A stretch of DNA of 64,000 nt from Prosthecobacter dejongeii (GCF_014203045.1 NZ_JACHIF010000004.1:435696-499695), one strand, 5' to 3'; counted from the first letter of the stretch, positions 9,948-19,471 are shown. Numbers and translations: made by a program. Notes: generated by a model from the letters alone, not told the origin.

Positions 9948-10859
9948 CTAGGCAAGATGTTTCAGTAGCCAATCTCCGGTAAGGTCAAAAACACGCTGTC
10001 TATTGCGGTCTAGGTGACCTGCATGCCCATTACCCTCGATGACTTCCACATGTTTGACGCAGGTGAGCGCGTCATGAAGTTTATAGGCTGTGCTGACAGG
10101 ATCGAGATTGTCCTGTTCACCCCAAATGATCAGAGTGGCAGCAGAGATTTTTGAAACCCTGTGGATGGTATTGACGAAAAAGGCAGCGGAAGCACCAGGA
10201 AGGGGAAAATTGGCAAAGGCTTGCAGTTTTCCTGGATCCACTTTTAAGCGAGCATTGATCTCAGGATCTGCTGCAAGTTGCACTTCTTCGAGCATTTGGA
10301 CGATCGAGATACGCAAGTCGTTGCCTGTGAACCACCGCTTAAGATAACCAACCGCAGAAAGACTGGCCATCGTGAGTGTGATGGACCAGGGCAGCGTGTT
10401 CATCACCGTGGCATCCAGTGCAATGAGGGCTCTGAGACGAGGATCAATGACCGCAGCCTCCAAGATGGCTGTGCCGCCGGAAGAAAGTCCAAAAGCCGCC
10501 ATTTTCTTGGCGTCCACATCTGGTCGGGTTTCCAAGTAATCCAGTGCGGCCTGTAGATCTGCCACCCATTCTTTCATGGAGACATGGTAGGCTTTCCCAC
10601 CACTCTGACCGTGTCCATGCATATCAAGCAAAAGGCATGAAATGCCCTGTTTCGCCAAGCTGCGGGCCATCTCGAAATAGTTTTCCTTAAACTCACCCGC
10701 CCCGTGAGAAACGATCAAAGTCGGTCCGGACGACGGCTTTTCACTTGGCACAAAACAAGCGTAAATGTCGGCTTCGAGAGAGCGAAGCTTCAGTAACTCC
10801 CATCGTTCATCCAAAGGCCGCTCGGGCCTTAGAGATGAAAAATCGGGCGTTTTATTCAT
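9948..10859 (-). CDS. Alpha/beta hydrolase, 303 aa
   Basis: An alpha/beta-hydrolase fold serine hydrolase is shown by the strand LIVSHGAGE (oxyanion region), the DMHGHGQSGG loop, the nucleophile elbow GLSSGG (serine near residue 173), a late acidic loop IIWGEQDNLDP and the catalytic histidine in EGNGHAGH near the C terminus. There is no signal peptide, so it is probably cytoplasmic or peripheral. It is the first gene of a likely two-gene unit with the DUF2156 protein; a serine hydrolase beside a lipid-modifying enzyme suggests work on the same lipid or ester, but this is inference. The 158-base upstream gap (10860-11017) is AT-rich and should hold the promoter. The substrate cannot be told from sequence. 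Confidence 0.9.
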   Translation of the reverse strand: MNKTPDFSSLRPERPLDERWELLKLRSLEADIYACFVPSEKPSSGPTLIVSHGAGEFKENYFEMARSLAKQGISCLLLDMHGHGQSGGKAYHVSMKEWVADLQAALDYLETRPDVDAKKMAAFGLSSGGTAILEAAVIDPRLRALIALDATVMNTLPWSITLTMASLSAVGYLKRWFTGNDLRISIVQMLEEVQLAADPEINARLKVDPGKLQAFANFPLPGASAAFFVNTIHRVSKISAATLIIWGEQDNLDPVSTAYKLHDALTCVKHVEVIEGNGHAGHLDRNRQRVFDLTGDWLLKHLA

Positions 10860-11017
10860 TATTTGTAATGCGCATTAATATCACCAGAATCAATAATCAT
10901 CAAAGCTAGAATATTTCGAGTTGTCCTACATGAATTGGGTTGTAAATCCTAATTAGAAAACCCTTTGGTGTGATTTTTAATTTCGGCTGAAGTTTGTATC
11001 GAAGGTCACTCCATCCT

Positions 11018-11365
11018 TTAACTGAAAATGATGATGGCGATAAAAATGGACAATAGCGCCACACACAGCACAGCGCCTGCTGCCATGTCTTTGATCTGGC
11101 GAATAGCGTCTTCCTGTTCGGTGGTCACTCGGTCACAGAGCTTCTCCAGTGCGCTGTTAAAGAGCTCAGCCATCCAAACAAGGCTAATGGTGATGCCCAG
11201 ACAGCACCATTTCCAATCGGCTAAATTTTGGCTTACCCCCAAACCGACAGCCAGCACCGTGGCAGCTAGATGGATCTGAAGATTCCGCTGGGTTCGCAAG
11301 GCGTAGCCAATGCCTCGCAAAGCATGGTGTAAGCTGCGAATGACCTTGCTGCACCAGACGACCAT
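11018..11365 (-). CDS. dgkA: Diacylglycerol / undecaprenol kinase (DgkA family)
   Basis: This small integral membrane kinase of 115 aa has three hydrophobic segments and the family signature AELFNSALEKLCDR followed by IKDMAAGAV, which carries the catalytic glutamate and Mg-ATP-binding residues. The family phosphorylates diacylglycerol in proteobacteria or undecaprenol in Gram-positive bacteria; which substrate is used here cannot be decided by eye. The N-terminal amphipathic part (RSLHHALRGIGYALRTQRN) is typical of the family. The start codon lies 3 bases after the stop of the secreted-protein gene upstream, so the two are almost certainly one transcript. Confidence 0.94.
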   Translation of the reverse strand: MVVWCSKVIRSLHHALRGIGYALRTQRNLQIHLAATVLAVGLGVSQNLADWKWCCLGITISLVWMAELFNSALEKLCDRVTTEQEDAIRQIKDMAAGAVLCVALLSIFIAIIIFS

Positions 11366-11368
11366 GCG

Positions 11369-12361
11369 TTAGGAACCAGAAGGAGGTTCAATATTAGCGC
11401 TCTTTTGCTCGGGAGCGGATTGATTGACCAATTGACGAAGGCTCTTCACCCATGTTGGAGCATCTGGATGGCCTGGGTTTTCTTTGATGAGCTTCAGCAT
11501 GTCAGCCAAAGCGTTGATTGTGGAAGGGCCTTTTTCATAAAGATAAAAGGCTCGTTGCCAGCGGAGTGTGGGCAGCTCATTCTGGGTCCAGAGTTCGAAC
11601 TCAGGGGCAAACATCTGTTCTTTGCGAAAAACTCCTTCTGCTGTGATGCGTGCATCCCAGAGAGCGGGCAGGCTCTCCTTATTGGTCTCCGCGGCTAACG
11701 GCAGTAGGGTGAGCATATACATGCTACCAATGTCAGCAGGGCGTTGGCTCCATTCTTTGCGGTTTAGGTAACGGCTGAGGCTAAAGGCTTCGATGATCGC
11801 ATTGTTTGGAGAGAGAGCATTGCTCAGTTGACTGTAAGCGCGACCCTTGAGCTTCGGGGCTGCCGCGACCACGGTATTGATATACTCTTGGAGCTTGGGC
11901 ACCATTTTCTTAAAGTCCTCTTCCTTCGCCTCATGGGCTTCCAGCGTGAGAACGAGGTATTGGATGCCTAGCCGGACCGCGAAGCCCACGTCGCCATCCT
12001 CGTCCGCATCCCTGCCTTTGTTGCGGTTTTCCATCTTGGCTTGACGTTCACGAGCCTCTGATTTGTCCACTTCTTTACGCTCGTTATTGACGATGTTGGA
12101 GCATTCTAAAAAAAGGCTCATGGCCGCTTGGTCACTGGCCATGGCGGCACGTAACTTGGCCAAAATAGTGCCCAGGGTATTTCCTCTCATTTGGAGGATT
12201 TGGTTTTCCAATTCTTTGAGCTGGGTCATGACGGAATTGACCTGAGCTTCCGTTAGCGCCGTTCCTGGCTGCGGCATCCCGGGAGTGGCGGGTGCCTGCC
12301 CCCAAGTGGTAGTAGCTAGGCAGGTGGCCAGAAAAACGGTGGTGTGGAGCAGGGACTTCAT
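11369..12361 (-). CDS. Secreted protein of unknown function, 330 aa
   Basis: I chose the ATG at 12361 because it gives a proper signal peptide (MKSLLHTTVFLATCLATTTWG, cleavage before QAPA); an earlier in-frame start at 12793 would overlap the divergent manA gene and has no family support. The mature protein is mostly helical, begins with a Pro-rich linker and a helix typical of coiled coils (VNSVMTQLKELENQILQMRG), and contains a TPR-like C-terminal part (YEKGPSTINALADMLKLIKENPGHP). An acidic cluster DADEDGD lies near the middle. No catalytic motif is visible. It is co-transcribed with dgkA, 3 bases away. A periplasmic role is likely from the signal peptide; function unknown. Confidence 0.83.
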   Translation of the reverse strand: MKSLLHTTVFLATCLATTTWGQAPATPGMPQPGTALTEAQVNSVMTQLKELENQILQMRGNTLGTILAKLRAAMASDQAAMSLFLECSNIVNNERKEVDKSEARERQAKMENRNKGRDADEDGDVGFAVRLGIQYLVLTLEAHEAKEEDFKKMVPKLQEYINTVVAAAPKLKGRAYSQLSNALSPNNAIIEAFSLSRYLNRKEWSQRPADIGSMYMLTLLPLAAETNKESLPALWDARITAEGVFRKEQMFAPEFELWTQNELPTLRWQRAFYLYEKGPSTINALADMLKLIKENPGHPDAPTWVKSLRQLVNQSAPEQKSANIEPPSGS

Positions 12362-12544
12362 GGTGGGTTGAGTGTGATCAAACGGAGTGCGGATGGGGAA
12401 GAAAAATCTTGAGATTTCAGCTTCTGTGGCTCCAACAACGTTTAGGGAACTCAGTTTCATTGATCGAATTTCAGGCTGGTCACATTTCTTTATCTGCAAT
12501 GGGGGGTTGCACGGTGAGGTAAGTCTGCGAATTAGGCTCTTCAC

Positions 12545-13531
12545 ATGACATGGAATCAGCCTTTGCGCTTTGTGCCCATCTATCAAACCCGCGTCTGGGG
12601 TGGCCGAAATCTGGAGTCGAAATTCGGTCGGAAGCTGCCTGACCCTGCATTGCCCTACGGCGAATCCTGGGAAATTTGTGATCGCCCAGAAGCCGTGAGC
12701 CAAGTGTGCGAAGGTGAGGCCGCAGGGCTGACGCTGCATGACCTCTGGCAGAAACATCGGCGGGCTGTTTTTGGGGAGGCATTGGCGGATCATTCTTCAG
12801 AGCGTTATCCGCTCCTGATGAAAATTTTAGATGCTTGTGAAGATCTCTCCATTCAAGTCCACCCGCCGGCCGAGGTCGCTCAGGTGCTCAATGGCGAAGC
12901 GAAAACGGAAATGTGGTTCATCACACATGCTGCTCCCGGGGCACGGCTTTATGCTGGGCTGCGAGCAGGGGCGACGAGGGTGCTCTTTGAAAAGGCCCTG
13001 GAGGATGGGAGTGTGGCCGAAATGCTGCACCACATTCAGCCGCAGCCAGGAGACAGTCTTCACCTTCCCAGTGGTCGAGTGCATGCCATCGGAGCGGGGT
13101 TGGTGCTTTTTGAAATTCAGCAAAATAGCGACACAACGTACCGCGTTTTTGACTGGAACCGCAAAGGACTGGATGGTCTGCCGCGGACTTTGCACGTTGA
13201 GGCTTCTCTACAAAGTCTTAACTTTCAAGACTTCGAGCCCCAGATCCAACCTGCTGCACAGGTGGGAGTTTTGGTAAATTGTCCATTTTTTGAGGTGAAA
13301 AAAGTCGCTTATCCCTGCACAAGTACTGTTGGCCAAGCGGGCGAGCATCTAACGGTGGTGATTATTCGTGGGATTTTAACCGTTCAGAATTGCATTTTAA
13401 GGGCTGGGGATTTTGCCTTAATTCCAGCCTGCATGAAGGAGAAAGACCGCCAAATCGTGGCTGCGGAGCCCCAAACGGAGTGGCTGGAGGTCAGAATACC
13501 CAGGGGAAGCCCAGATGCGGCATCGTTTTAA
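12545..13531 (+). CDS. manA: Mannose-6-phosphate isomerase, class I
   Basis: The enzyme interconverts mannose 6-phosphate and fructose 6-phosphate, feeding GDP-mannose and glycan synthesis. The type I cupin fold is shown by YQTRVWGGRNLE near the N terminus, by LSIQVHPPAEVA with the zinc-binding Gln and His, by the KTEMWFI segment that supplies the Glu ligand, and by HLPSGRVHAIGAG with the second His. At 328 aa it matches the short bacterial ManA form. It is divergent from the secreted-protein gene, with about 180 bases between the two starts. The ATG at 12545 lacks a Shine-Dalgarno sequence. Confidence 0.95.
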   Translation: MTWNQPLRFVPIYQTRVWGGRNLESKFGRKLPDPALPYGESWEICDRPEAVSQVCEGEAAGLTLHDLWQKHRRAVFGEALADHSSERYPLLMKILDACEDLSIQVHPPAEVAQVLNGEAKTEMWFITHAAPGARLYAGLRAGATRVLFEKALEDGSVAEMLHHIQPQPGDSLHLPSGRVHAIGAGLVLFEIQQNSDTTYRVFDWNRKGLDGLPRTLHVEASLQSLNFQDFEPQIQPAAQVGVLVNCPFFEVKKVAYPCTSTVGQAGEHLTVVIIRGILTVQNCILRAGDFALIPACMKEKDRQIVAAEPQTEWLEVRIPRGSPDAASF

Positions 13532-13550
13532 AACCTCCCGTTCCGGCAAC

Positions 13551-13579
13551 TTGACGTTCCATTGACACGCCTTTAGTAT
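13551..13579 (+). promoter_or_regulatory. Sigma-70-type promoter placed directly before a start codon
   Basis: TTGACG at 13551-13556 and TAGTAT at 13574-13579 are separated by 17 bases. The start codon of the TPR gene begins 9 bases after the -10 box, so a transcript would have a leader of only about 3 bases. Confidence 0.6.
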
Positions 13580-13588
13580 CACGCTCCG

Positions 13589-14914
13589 ATGAGAGAACCT
13601 GTTCTTCCTAGACTGTCCGCTTGCGCCCTTGCGGCAGCATCATTGTTTCTTCTGCCCGCCACCTCTCCAGCATTCTTGGGGCTGTTCGAGAAGAAGGACA
13701 AACAAGCCCCTGGCACCGATGAGCGCCAAGCGCAGGAAGCCCAGGCGACTGCGATGCTGATGTCTGCGCGTGAAGCCCAGAATGCTGGTAAGACAGGACG
13801 TGCTCAAGGCCAGTATAACGCTATCGTAAAACAGTATCCTTTCACGGTGGCTGCCTCAGAGGCTGCATATGCCAGCGCCCTGATCACCCGTGCCAATAGC
13901 GATGTGACCACTGCGTTTGACGCGTTTCAGAAATTTATTGATGACCATCGCTCAAGCGCTCGTTTTAACGATGCTCTCCAGCAGCAGTATGAACTGGCAG
14001 AAGAGGCCCGTGGCGGTCGCCGCCAGCGTGCCATGCTCATTCTACCTGTCAAAATGGGTGGAGAGGAAGTGATCAAGCTCTACACGCAGATCATTAAGAA
14101 CGCCCCCTTTGGTAAATTGGCACCTCTGGCTCAGTTCAGCATCGCAGAGATTTACCAAGACATGGGCGAGAAGGATAAAGCCGTCCTTGCCTACCAAAAT
14201 GTGGTGGAAAATTACCCGAACACGAAACAGGCTGGCGAGTCTCAGTTCCGTATCGGCTCTATCAGCAACGTTGCCGCCAGCCGCAGTGAGGATAAGTCCA
14301 ATCTGGTCGCTACTCGTGATGCCTTGACCACTTACATGTCCACCAATCCTAAAGGTGACCGTGCCAGCGAAGCCGAGATGATCCTTCAGCAAGTGAATGC
14401 TGCTGAGGCCACTCAGTCACTCGCGGTTGGGAAGTTTTATCAGCGCATGGGTAAGACCAAAGCGGCGGCTATCTACTTCAACGAAGCTCTCAAATATGGA
14501 TCTCCAGAAGCCTCCAATGAAGCTCGTGAGTTGCTTGCTCAACTCGCAGCGGCTGATCCAGATGCAGTGGCCGATGCTAAAAAAGGTCAGCCCGACCAGG
14601 ATTATACCATTCCTGGGGCACGCAATTTGAAGACTCGTGATGATTACATCGGACCGCTTTCTCCTGAATTGACGCGTTTGGGCCAGAAGCCAAAAATGCG
14701 CGCTGGGGACGACAACTTCCTGCCGATTCCGATCCAAGAGCCGACCCTGCCTTTGACACCAGGAATGGCCCCTACGGGAGGCAGCCTTCTACCGCCCGTG
14801 TCTGAGGAAAAGCCTGCTTTGCTGCCAATCCCCGCTGCACCCGCCGCTCCAGGGATCCCGCCTCAGCCACCGACGAGCCTGCCTGTCCCGCCTAAACCGA
14901 CACCGGCTCCTTGA
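13589..14914 (+). CDS. TPR / BamD-like periplasmic protein, 441 aa
   Basis: A signal peptide (LSACALAAASLFLLPATSPA) precedes tetratricopeptide-type helices resembling outer-membrane assembly protein BamD/YfiO: paired helices with AxxxYxxxxxxYP signatures (QYNAIVKQYP near residue 76, AYQNVVENYP near 205) and KFYQRMGKTKAAAIYF later. The last 100 residues are Pro-rich, reminiscent of a linker. Unlike BamD there is no lipobox cysteine after the signal, so it is probably soluble in the periplasm. The neighbouring lptE supports an envelope-assembly role. The start is placed almost on top of a predicted promoter, which implies a leaderless or near-leaderless mRNA. Confidence 0.85.
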   Translation: MREPVLPRLSACALAAASLFLLPATSPAFLGLFEKKDKQAPGTDERQAQEAQATAMLMSAREAQNAGKTGRAQGQYNAIVKQYPFTVAASEAAYASALITRANSDVTTAFDAFQKFIDDHRSSARFNDALQQQYELAEEARGGRRQRAMLILPVKMGGEEVIKLYTQIIKNAPFGKLAPLAQFSIAEIYQDMGEKDKAVLAYQNVVENYPNTKQAGESQFRIGSISNVAASRSEDKSNLVATRDALTTYMSTNPKGDRASEAEMILQQVNAAEATQSLAVGKFYQRMGKTKAAAIYFNEALKYGSPEASNEARELLAQLAAADPDAVADAKKGQPDQDYTIPGARNLKTRDDYIGPLSPELTRLGQKPKMRAGDDNFLPIPIQEPTLPLTPGMAPTGGSLLPPVSEEKPALLPIPAAPAAPGIPPQPPTSLPVPPKPTPAP

Positions 14915-14958
14915 TCTGCAAGTTTTGCTTTTTCAGCTAGCTCTCTTTTCTTTCTCGG

Positions 14959-15471
14959 ATGAAAATTTCTCTCCTCGCCTGTGTTTTCGGTGTGCTGGTG
15001 TCTCTCACAGGTTGTGCGGGCTACCAGCTCGGCGGTCAGAAGCCTGCTCACCTCACGAATGTGACGAAGTTGGCTATCCCTACTTTCGAGAATCAGACTT
15101 TGGAGCCTCGTCTAGGCTCATTGGTGACCAATGCCATCATCAAACAGATCCAGAACAGCGGTGGTTATGAGATCGTCTCTTTGGCCGATGCGGAAGCTGT
15201 TTTAGACGGAAAAGTGATCAATGTGGACCGCTCTCAGTTCCGTTCCGACCGTCGAAATGTGCTGCGCACCTCGCAGTTGCTTATGACTCTGCGCACTGAG
15301 TATGTGATCAAGGATGCTGGCAGCGGCAATACAATCCATCGTGGACGCACTTCGGCTGATTCCTACACCATCTTGGATTCCAATGTACAGAACTCTGAAG
15401 CTCAGGCCCTTGAAGATGCAGCCCAGCGTCTTGCAGCGAATGTGGCAGCAGACATCACCGAAGGCTGGTGA
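14959..15471 (+). CDS. lptE: LPS-assembly lipoprotein LptE family
   Basis: LptE plugs the LptD barrel that places lipopolysaccharide in the outer leaflet. The 170-aa protein starts with a lipoprotein signal whose lipobox LTGC places the lipidated cysteine at residue 19, followed by AGYQLGG, the usual first motif of LptE-type proteins, then KLAIPTFENQTLEPRL and the LEDAAQRLAANVAADI helix near the end. It sits 44 bases after the TPR gene and overlaps rsmI by one base, so the three are probably one transcription unit. No Shine-Dalgarno precedes the ATG. Confidence 0.9.
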   Translation: MKISLLACVFGVLVSLTGCAGYQLGGQKPAHLTNVTKLAIPTFENQTLEPRLGSLVTNAIIKQIQNSGGYEIVSLADAEAVLDGKVINVDRSQFRSDRRNVLRTSQLLMTLRTEYVIKDAGSGNTIHRGRTSADSYTILDSNVQNSEAQALEDAAQRLAANVAADITEGW

Positions 15472-16328
15472 TGACGGAAGACGACCAGCCTCAAGATCAT
15501 CCGTCACAGGGGAGCCTTATCGAGGATCCCTGGCGCACAGATGAAGATTCCGCACACGTGGAAGAGAACCGCCTGCCTACTGAAGGGACAGCGGAGGAAG
15601 ATGAGGCTCTAACCGACTTTTTGCCCAGCAGTTTGCAGCCTGCCTTGTATCTCGTAGGCACGCCCATCGGCAATTTGGCGGATATTACCCTGCGCGGTCT
15701 GCATATTCTCAAGTCGGTCAGTGCCATCGCCTGTGAGGACACGCGCCATTCGGGTCGCCTGCTTTCGCATCATGGCATTCGTTCACGGCTCATCAGCCTC
15801 AATGAGCACAATGAGGCCAGGCGTATTCCTGAAATCGTCGCCCAGCTTCAGCAAGGGAGCAGTGTGGCGCTCATTTCAGATGCAGGCATGCCTACGGTCT
15901 CAGATCCGGGGCAGCGTCTCGTGCAGAGTGTGGTTGCTGCGGGATTAAGAGTGGAGGGCATCCCCGGTCCGAGTGCAGTGCTGACAGCTATTGCCGCCTC
16001 CGGCCTGCCGACCACACCGTTTTATTTTGGCGGTTTTTTGCCCCACAAAAAAGGCCAGCGAAACAACGAGCTGACTGCCGCCGTGACCCGAGACTGCACT
16101 AGCGTTTATTTCGAGAGCCCCTACCGCATCGTGGATACTTTGGCGATGATTGCGGAGCAGGCTCCCGAGCATCGGGTCGTGGTCGCGCGGGAGTTGACGA
16201 AGAAGTTTGAGGAATTCCAGCGCGGTCCGGCCCGGAACGTGCTTTCTCATTACCAATCCAAGACACCCAAAGGCGAAATCACTCTGGTCATTGCCCCGTG
16301 TGAACTTCCCAAGTGGGTGACCTGGTGA
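15471..16328 (+). CDS. rsmI: 16S rRNA (cytidine-1402-2'-O)-methyltransferase
   Basis: RsmI methylates the ribose of C1402 of 16S rRNA in the decoding centre. The SAM-binding core shows LVGTPIGNLADITLRGL, the CEDTRHSGRLL loop, LISDAGMPTVSDPG and PGPSAVLTAIAASGLP, all diagnostic. An acidic, disordered extension of about 57 residues precedes the usual RsmI start; it is in frame with no other good start inside it. I chose the ATG at 15471, which overlaps the lptE stop as TGATG; a GTG one codon earlier is possible. Translational coupling to lptE is likely. Confidence 0.93.
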   Translation: MTEDDQPQDHPSQGSLIEDPWRTDEDSAHVEENRLPTEGTAEEDEALTDFLPSSLQPALYLVGTPIGNLADITLRGLHILKSVSAIACEDTRHSGRLLSHHGIRSRLISLNEHNEARRIPEIVAQLQQGSSVALISDAGMPTVSDPGQRLVQSVVAAGLRVEGIPGPSAVLTAIAASGLPTTPFYFGGFLPHKKGQRNNELTAAVTRDCTSVYFESPYRIVDTLAMIAEQAPEHRVVVARELTKKFEEFQRGPARNVLSHYQSKTPKGEITLVIAPCELPKWVTW

Positions 16329-16373
16329 CCTCCAACCTGGTTCCCATGACGAATGACGAAATCCGAACGCCAC

Positions 16374-16415
16374 GGCAGAGCCGAATGATGTGCGGTGCTC
16401 TGCCTGCCCTTTTTT
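16374..16415 (+). terminator. Probable rho-independent terminator after rsmI
   Basis: An 8-bp stem (16374-16381 with 16397-16404) closes a 15-base loop and is followed by TGCCC and a run of six T. The long loop makes it less certain than the other terminators. Confidence 0.6.
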
Positions 16416-16493
16416 CACGCTCAGCCTCTTGCGTTTTGACATCGGTCCTTTCGTGATGATCAGAACTGCTTTTCTACGCCATCCCTTCCTCTT

Positions 16494-18959
16494 ATGACAC
16501 CCGCCCCCTGCGACCTCGGCAATTCCAAGGACAGTCTCAAAAACTCCATCATCAATCATCTGCGCTTCACCCTGGGTGCCTATGTGGAGTCCGCCAGCAA
16601 GAACGACTGGTGGGTGGCCACTTGTTTGGCCATCCGAGACCGGGTGATGGATCACGCGACGAAGTCCCGCACCCTGCATCGTCAGTCCGGCGTTCGCCGT
16701 GTGCATTACCTTTCTTTGGAGTATCTCATGGGCCGGTTGCTGGAAAACAACCTCCGCAATTCAGGTCTCTATGAGTCCACCAAGGCTGCTCTCGGCGAGA
16801 TGGGCAAGGACCTGGATGCCCTGCTGGATTGCGAGCCTGACATGGGCCTGGGCAACGGCGGCTTGGGGCGCCTTGCCGCTTGTTTCATGGATAGTCTCAG
16901 CACTGTGAATCTGCCAGCCATTGGTTACGGGATTCACTATGAGTTCGGCCTGTTCCGCCAGGAGTTTGTGAATGGCAAACAGGTGGAGCATCCAGATGCG
17001 TGGATGCGTGATGGCAGCCCTTGGAAAATCGCTCGCCCCAGCTATCGCCAGACGGTGCAGCTTTATGGCCGCGTGGTGCAGAAGTTTGATGACTGCGGGC
17101 ACCCGCGCTCGGAGTGGGTAGAAACCAAAGCTCTACTTGGCCTTCCATGGGACATCCCCATTGTCGGGTATGACAGCCACACGGTGAACGTGCTGCGCCT
17201 CTGGCAGGCCCAGGCAGATGAAGACTTTAACTTCCAGGTCTTCAATGAAGGCAGCTATGTCGAGGCCCTGAGGGACAAGGCCATCGCGGAAACAGTCTCT
17301 AAAGTTCTTTACCCGAATGACTCGACCGAAAGCGGTAAGGAGCTTCGTCTGGTGCAGCAATACTTCTTTGTTGCTTGCTCGCTGGCTGATATTGTTCGCC
17401 GTTTCAAAGTTGGTTATACCCTGCCGTGGAGCGAGTTCCCCTCCAAGGCCGCCATCCAGCTCAATGACACTCATCCTGCGGTGGCCATTCCCGAGCTGAT
17501 GCGCATTCTGGTGGATCTAGAAGGCCTGCCCTGGAATGAAGCCTGGAAGATCTGCCAGGAAACCTTCGCCTACACCAATCATACCCTTTTGCCTGAAGCC
17601 CTGGAAATGTGGTCGGTCAGTTTGTTTGAGCGCGTCCTTCCGCGCCATCTCCAAATTATCTACCAGATCAACCAGCTCTTCTTGGAAGGCGATGTGGAGG
17701 CCAAGTGGCCCGGCGACAGCGAGAAAAAGCGTAGCTTGTCTCTCATCGAGGAGCGCGGTGGTAAATACGTGCGTATGGCGAATCTTTCCGTGCTGGGCAG
17801 CCATGCCACCAACGGTGTGGCCGCGTTGCATACACGCCTGCTTTGCGAGCGTCTGTTTGCAGATTTCTACGCACTGTATCCAGACCGTTTCCTGAATCTG
17901 ACCAACGGCATCACCTTCCGCCGCTGGCTGGATGTCTGCAATCCGCAGCTCTCTGCGCTCATTACGGAGACCATCGGTGAAAGCTGGAAAAAGAATGCAG
18001 ACCTTTTGCGCAATTTAGATCCGCATGCGGATGATCCGGCCTTCCGGGCGCGCTATGCCAAAATCAAACGTGACCACAAGGTGGTGTTGGCCAAGATCAT
18101 CGAGGATGAATGCGGCGTCACCGTCAGCCCAGATGCGCTTTTTGATGTGCAGATTAAGCGGCTCCACGAATACAAACGCCAGCACCTGAACCTGCTGAAC
18201 ATCGTCACGCTGTATCGCGAGATCTTGGACAACCCGAACGCGGATTTCCATCCCCGTGTCTTCATCTTTGGTGCGAAGGCGGCCCCTGGTTACTTCTTGG
18301 CGAAGAACATCATCCATGCCATCAACGCCGTGGCTGCAAAGGTGAACAATGACCCGCGTGTGGGGGACAAGCTGAAAGTGGTCTTTCTGCCAAACTACCG
18401 CGTCTCCCTGGCGGAGAAGATCATCCCCGCTTCGGACCTCTCGGAGCAGATTTCTACTGCTGGCAAGGAAGCCTCAGGCACGGGCAACATGAAGTTGGCC
18501 CTGAATGGTTCTCTCACCATCGGCACCCTGGACGGAGCCAATGTGGAGATCGAGGAAGAAGTCGGTTCGGAAAACATCTTCATCTTTGGCCTCACGGTAG
18601 AAGAGGTGACAGAATTGCGGGCCAAGGGATACAATCCTTGGGACTACTACTGGGCTAACGAGAAGTTGCGCAACACGATCGACTGGATCAGCAGCGACTA
18701 CTTCACGGGCAATGCCGAAGAATTCCAGCCATTGCGTCGCAGCCTCCTTGACCATGGCGATCCCTACCTCTGCCTGGCCGACTACCAGTCCTATGTGGAT
18801 GCTCAGGCCAAAGTGGATGCCACTTATAAGGATCAAGACAAGTGGGTGAAGATGGCCATTCTGAATACGGCTCGAGTGGGCAAATTCAGCAGTGACCGCA
18901 CCATTCTGCAATACGCGGAGAAAGTCTGGAACCTGCCCCAGGTGCCCATCGGCGAGTAA
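16494..18959 (+). CDS. glgP: Glycogen/starch phosphorylase
   Basis: The enzyme releases glucose 1-phosphate from alpha-1,4-glucan ends with pyridoxal phosphate as cofactor. The 821-aa length is normal. Clear family motifs are [15 protein letters not shown] near residue 76, [15 protein letters not shown] near 120, [34 protein letters not shown], and [15 protein letters not shown] containing the PLP lysine at residue 667. No other glycogen genes are in the window, and terminators lie on both sides, so it looks monocistronic. The start ATG follows a pyrimidine-rich stretch (CCCTTCCTCTT) instead of a Shine-Dalgarno. Confidence 0.97.
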   Translation: MTPAPCDLGNSKDSLKNSIINHLRFTLGAYVESASKNDWWVATCLAIRDRVMDHATKSRTLHRQSGVRRVHYLSLEYLMGRLLENNLRNSGLYESTKAALGEMGKDLDALLDCEPDMGLGNGGLGRLAACFMDSLSTVNLPAIGYGIHYEFGLFRQEFVNGKQVEHPDAWMRDGSPWKIARPSYRQTVQLYGRVVQKFDDCGHPRSEWVETKALLGLPWDIPIVGYDSHTVNVLRLWQAQADEDFNFQVFNEGSYVEALRDKAIAETVSKVLYPNDSTESGKELRLVQQYFFVACSLADIVRRFKVGYTLPWSEFPSKAAIQLNDTHPAVAIPELMRILVDLEGLPWNEAWKICQETFAYTNHTLLPEALEMWSVSLFERVLPRHLQIIYQINQLFLEGDVEAKWPGDSEKKRSLSLIEERGGKYVRMANLSVLGSHATNGVAALHTRLLCERLFADFYALYPDRFLNLTNGITFRRWLDVCNPQLSALITETIGESWKKNADLLRNLDPHADDPAFRARYAKIKRDHKVVLAKIIEDECGVTVSPDALFDVQIKRLHEYKRQHLNLLNIVTLYREILDNPNADFHPRVFIFGAKAAPGYFLAKNIIHAINAVAAKVNNDPRVGDKLKVVFLPNYRVSLAEKIIPASDLSEQISTAGKEASGTGNMKLALNGSLTIGTLDGANVEIEEEVGSENIFIFGLTVEEVTELRAKGYNPWDYYWANEKLRNTIDWISSDYFTGNAEEFQPLRRSLLDHGDPYLCLADYQSYVDAQAKVDATYKDQDKWVKMAILNTARVGKFSSDRTILQYAEKVWNLPQVPIGE

Positions 18960-18985
18960 TCTGCGTCAGCATCAAAGCTCTACCG

Positions 18986-19020
18986 GCCGCCTGTGTTCAC
19001 TCACAGGCGGCTTCTTTGTC
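18986..19020 (+). terminator. Rho-independent terminator of glgP
   Basis: A perfect GC-rich 10-bp stem (18986-18995 with 19002-19011) with a 6-base loop is followed by TTCTTTGT, 26 bases after the glgP stop codon. Confidence 0.85.
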
Positions 19021-19033
19021 TGAATCTGAGAGG

Positions 19034-19276
19034 TCAAACCAGCATGGCTTCATGCTCCTCTTCTTCCTCGGAGTAATGCCAGTCCACTTCGCCATTGAGG
19101 TGGACGCAGGGAGGCAGCTCGCTGGGGAAGTAGATGTGACGGAGGCCGCAGGCGACCCCCAGGCTGAGATGGTGTTCAGCAATCGCTTCTGGTGTGAGCA
19201 GGCAGCGCAGGCACATGTCTTTCCCATTCCACTTGCAGTGCAGGTGGCAGGGATCGTTGGCTATGGGTTCGGGCAT
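19034..19276 (-). CDS. Small Cys/His-rich hypothetical protein, 80 aa
   Basis: I do not recognise a family. The protein has five cysteines and several histidines, including CHLHCKWNGKDMCLRCLL near the N terminus, which could bind a metal ion, and an acidic run EEEEEHE at the C terminus. A plus-strand frame covers the same DNA (19016-19309) but has a less plausible composition. The pattern PCHLHC then CLRC followed by a beta-rich segment (RHIYFPSELPPCVHLNGEVDW) makes this strand the better choice. It is convergent with glgP, and the terminator there may serve both directions. Confidence 0.5.
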   Translation of the reverse strand: MPEPIANDPCHLHCKWNGKDMCLRCLLTPEAIAEHHLSLGVACGLRHIYFPSELPPCVHLNGEVDWHYSEEEEEHEAMLV

Positions 19277-19445
19277 ACGTGGGACCTTTCCATGAACAGT
19301 TCGCAGTGAGACTTTTCGATGGAAGTGACCGGCTGGCTCGGGAGAGCAGATGCCCGGATCTTCCGCTGCGGATGAGGTGAATCATCGGGACGGATTTTCC
19401 GGATTTTTTGTTTTACCACGGATGCCGATTTGCAGGCAATGATCA

Positions 19446-19471
19446 AACAAATATTTTTTACAATATTTGTT
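19446..19471. repeat. AT-rich inverted repeat in the 19277-19576 gap
   Basis: Perfect 10-base arms (19446-19455 and 19462-19471) of the form AACAAATATT are separated by 6 bases. It lies upstream of the small Cys-rich gene and downstream of hisH, and could be an operator. I see no gene in the rest of this 300-base gap. Confidence 0.4.
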
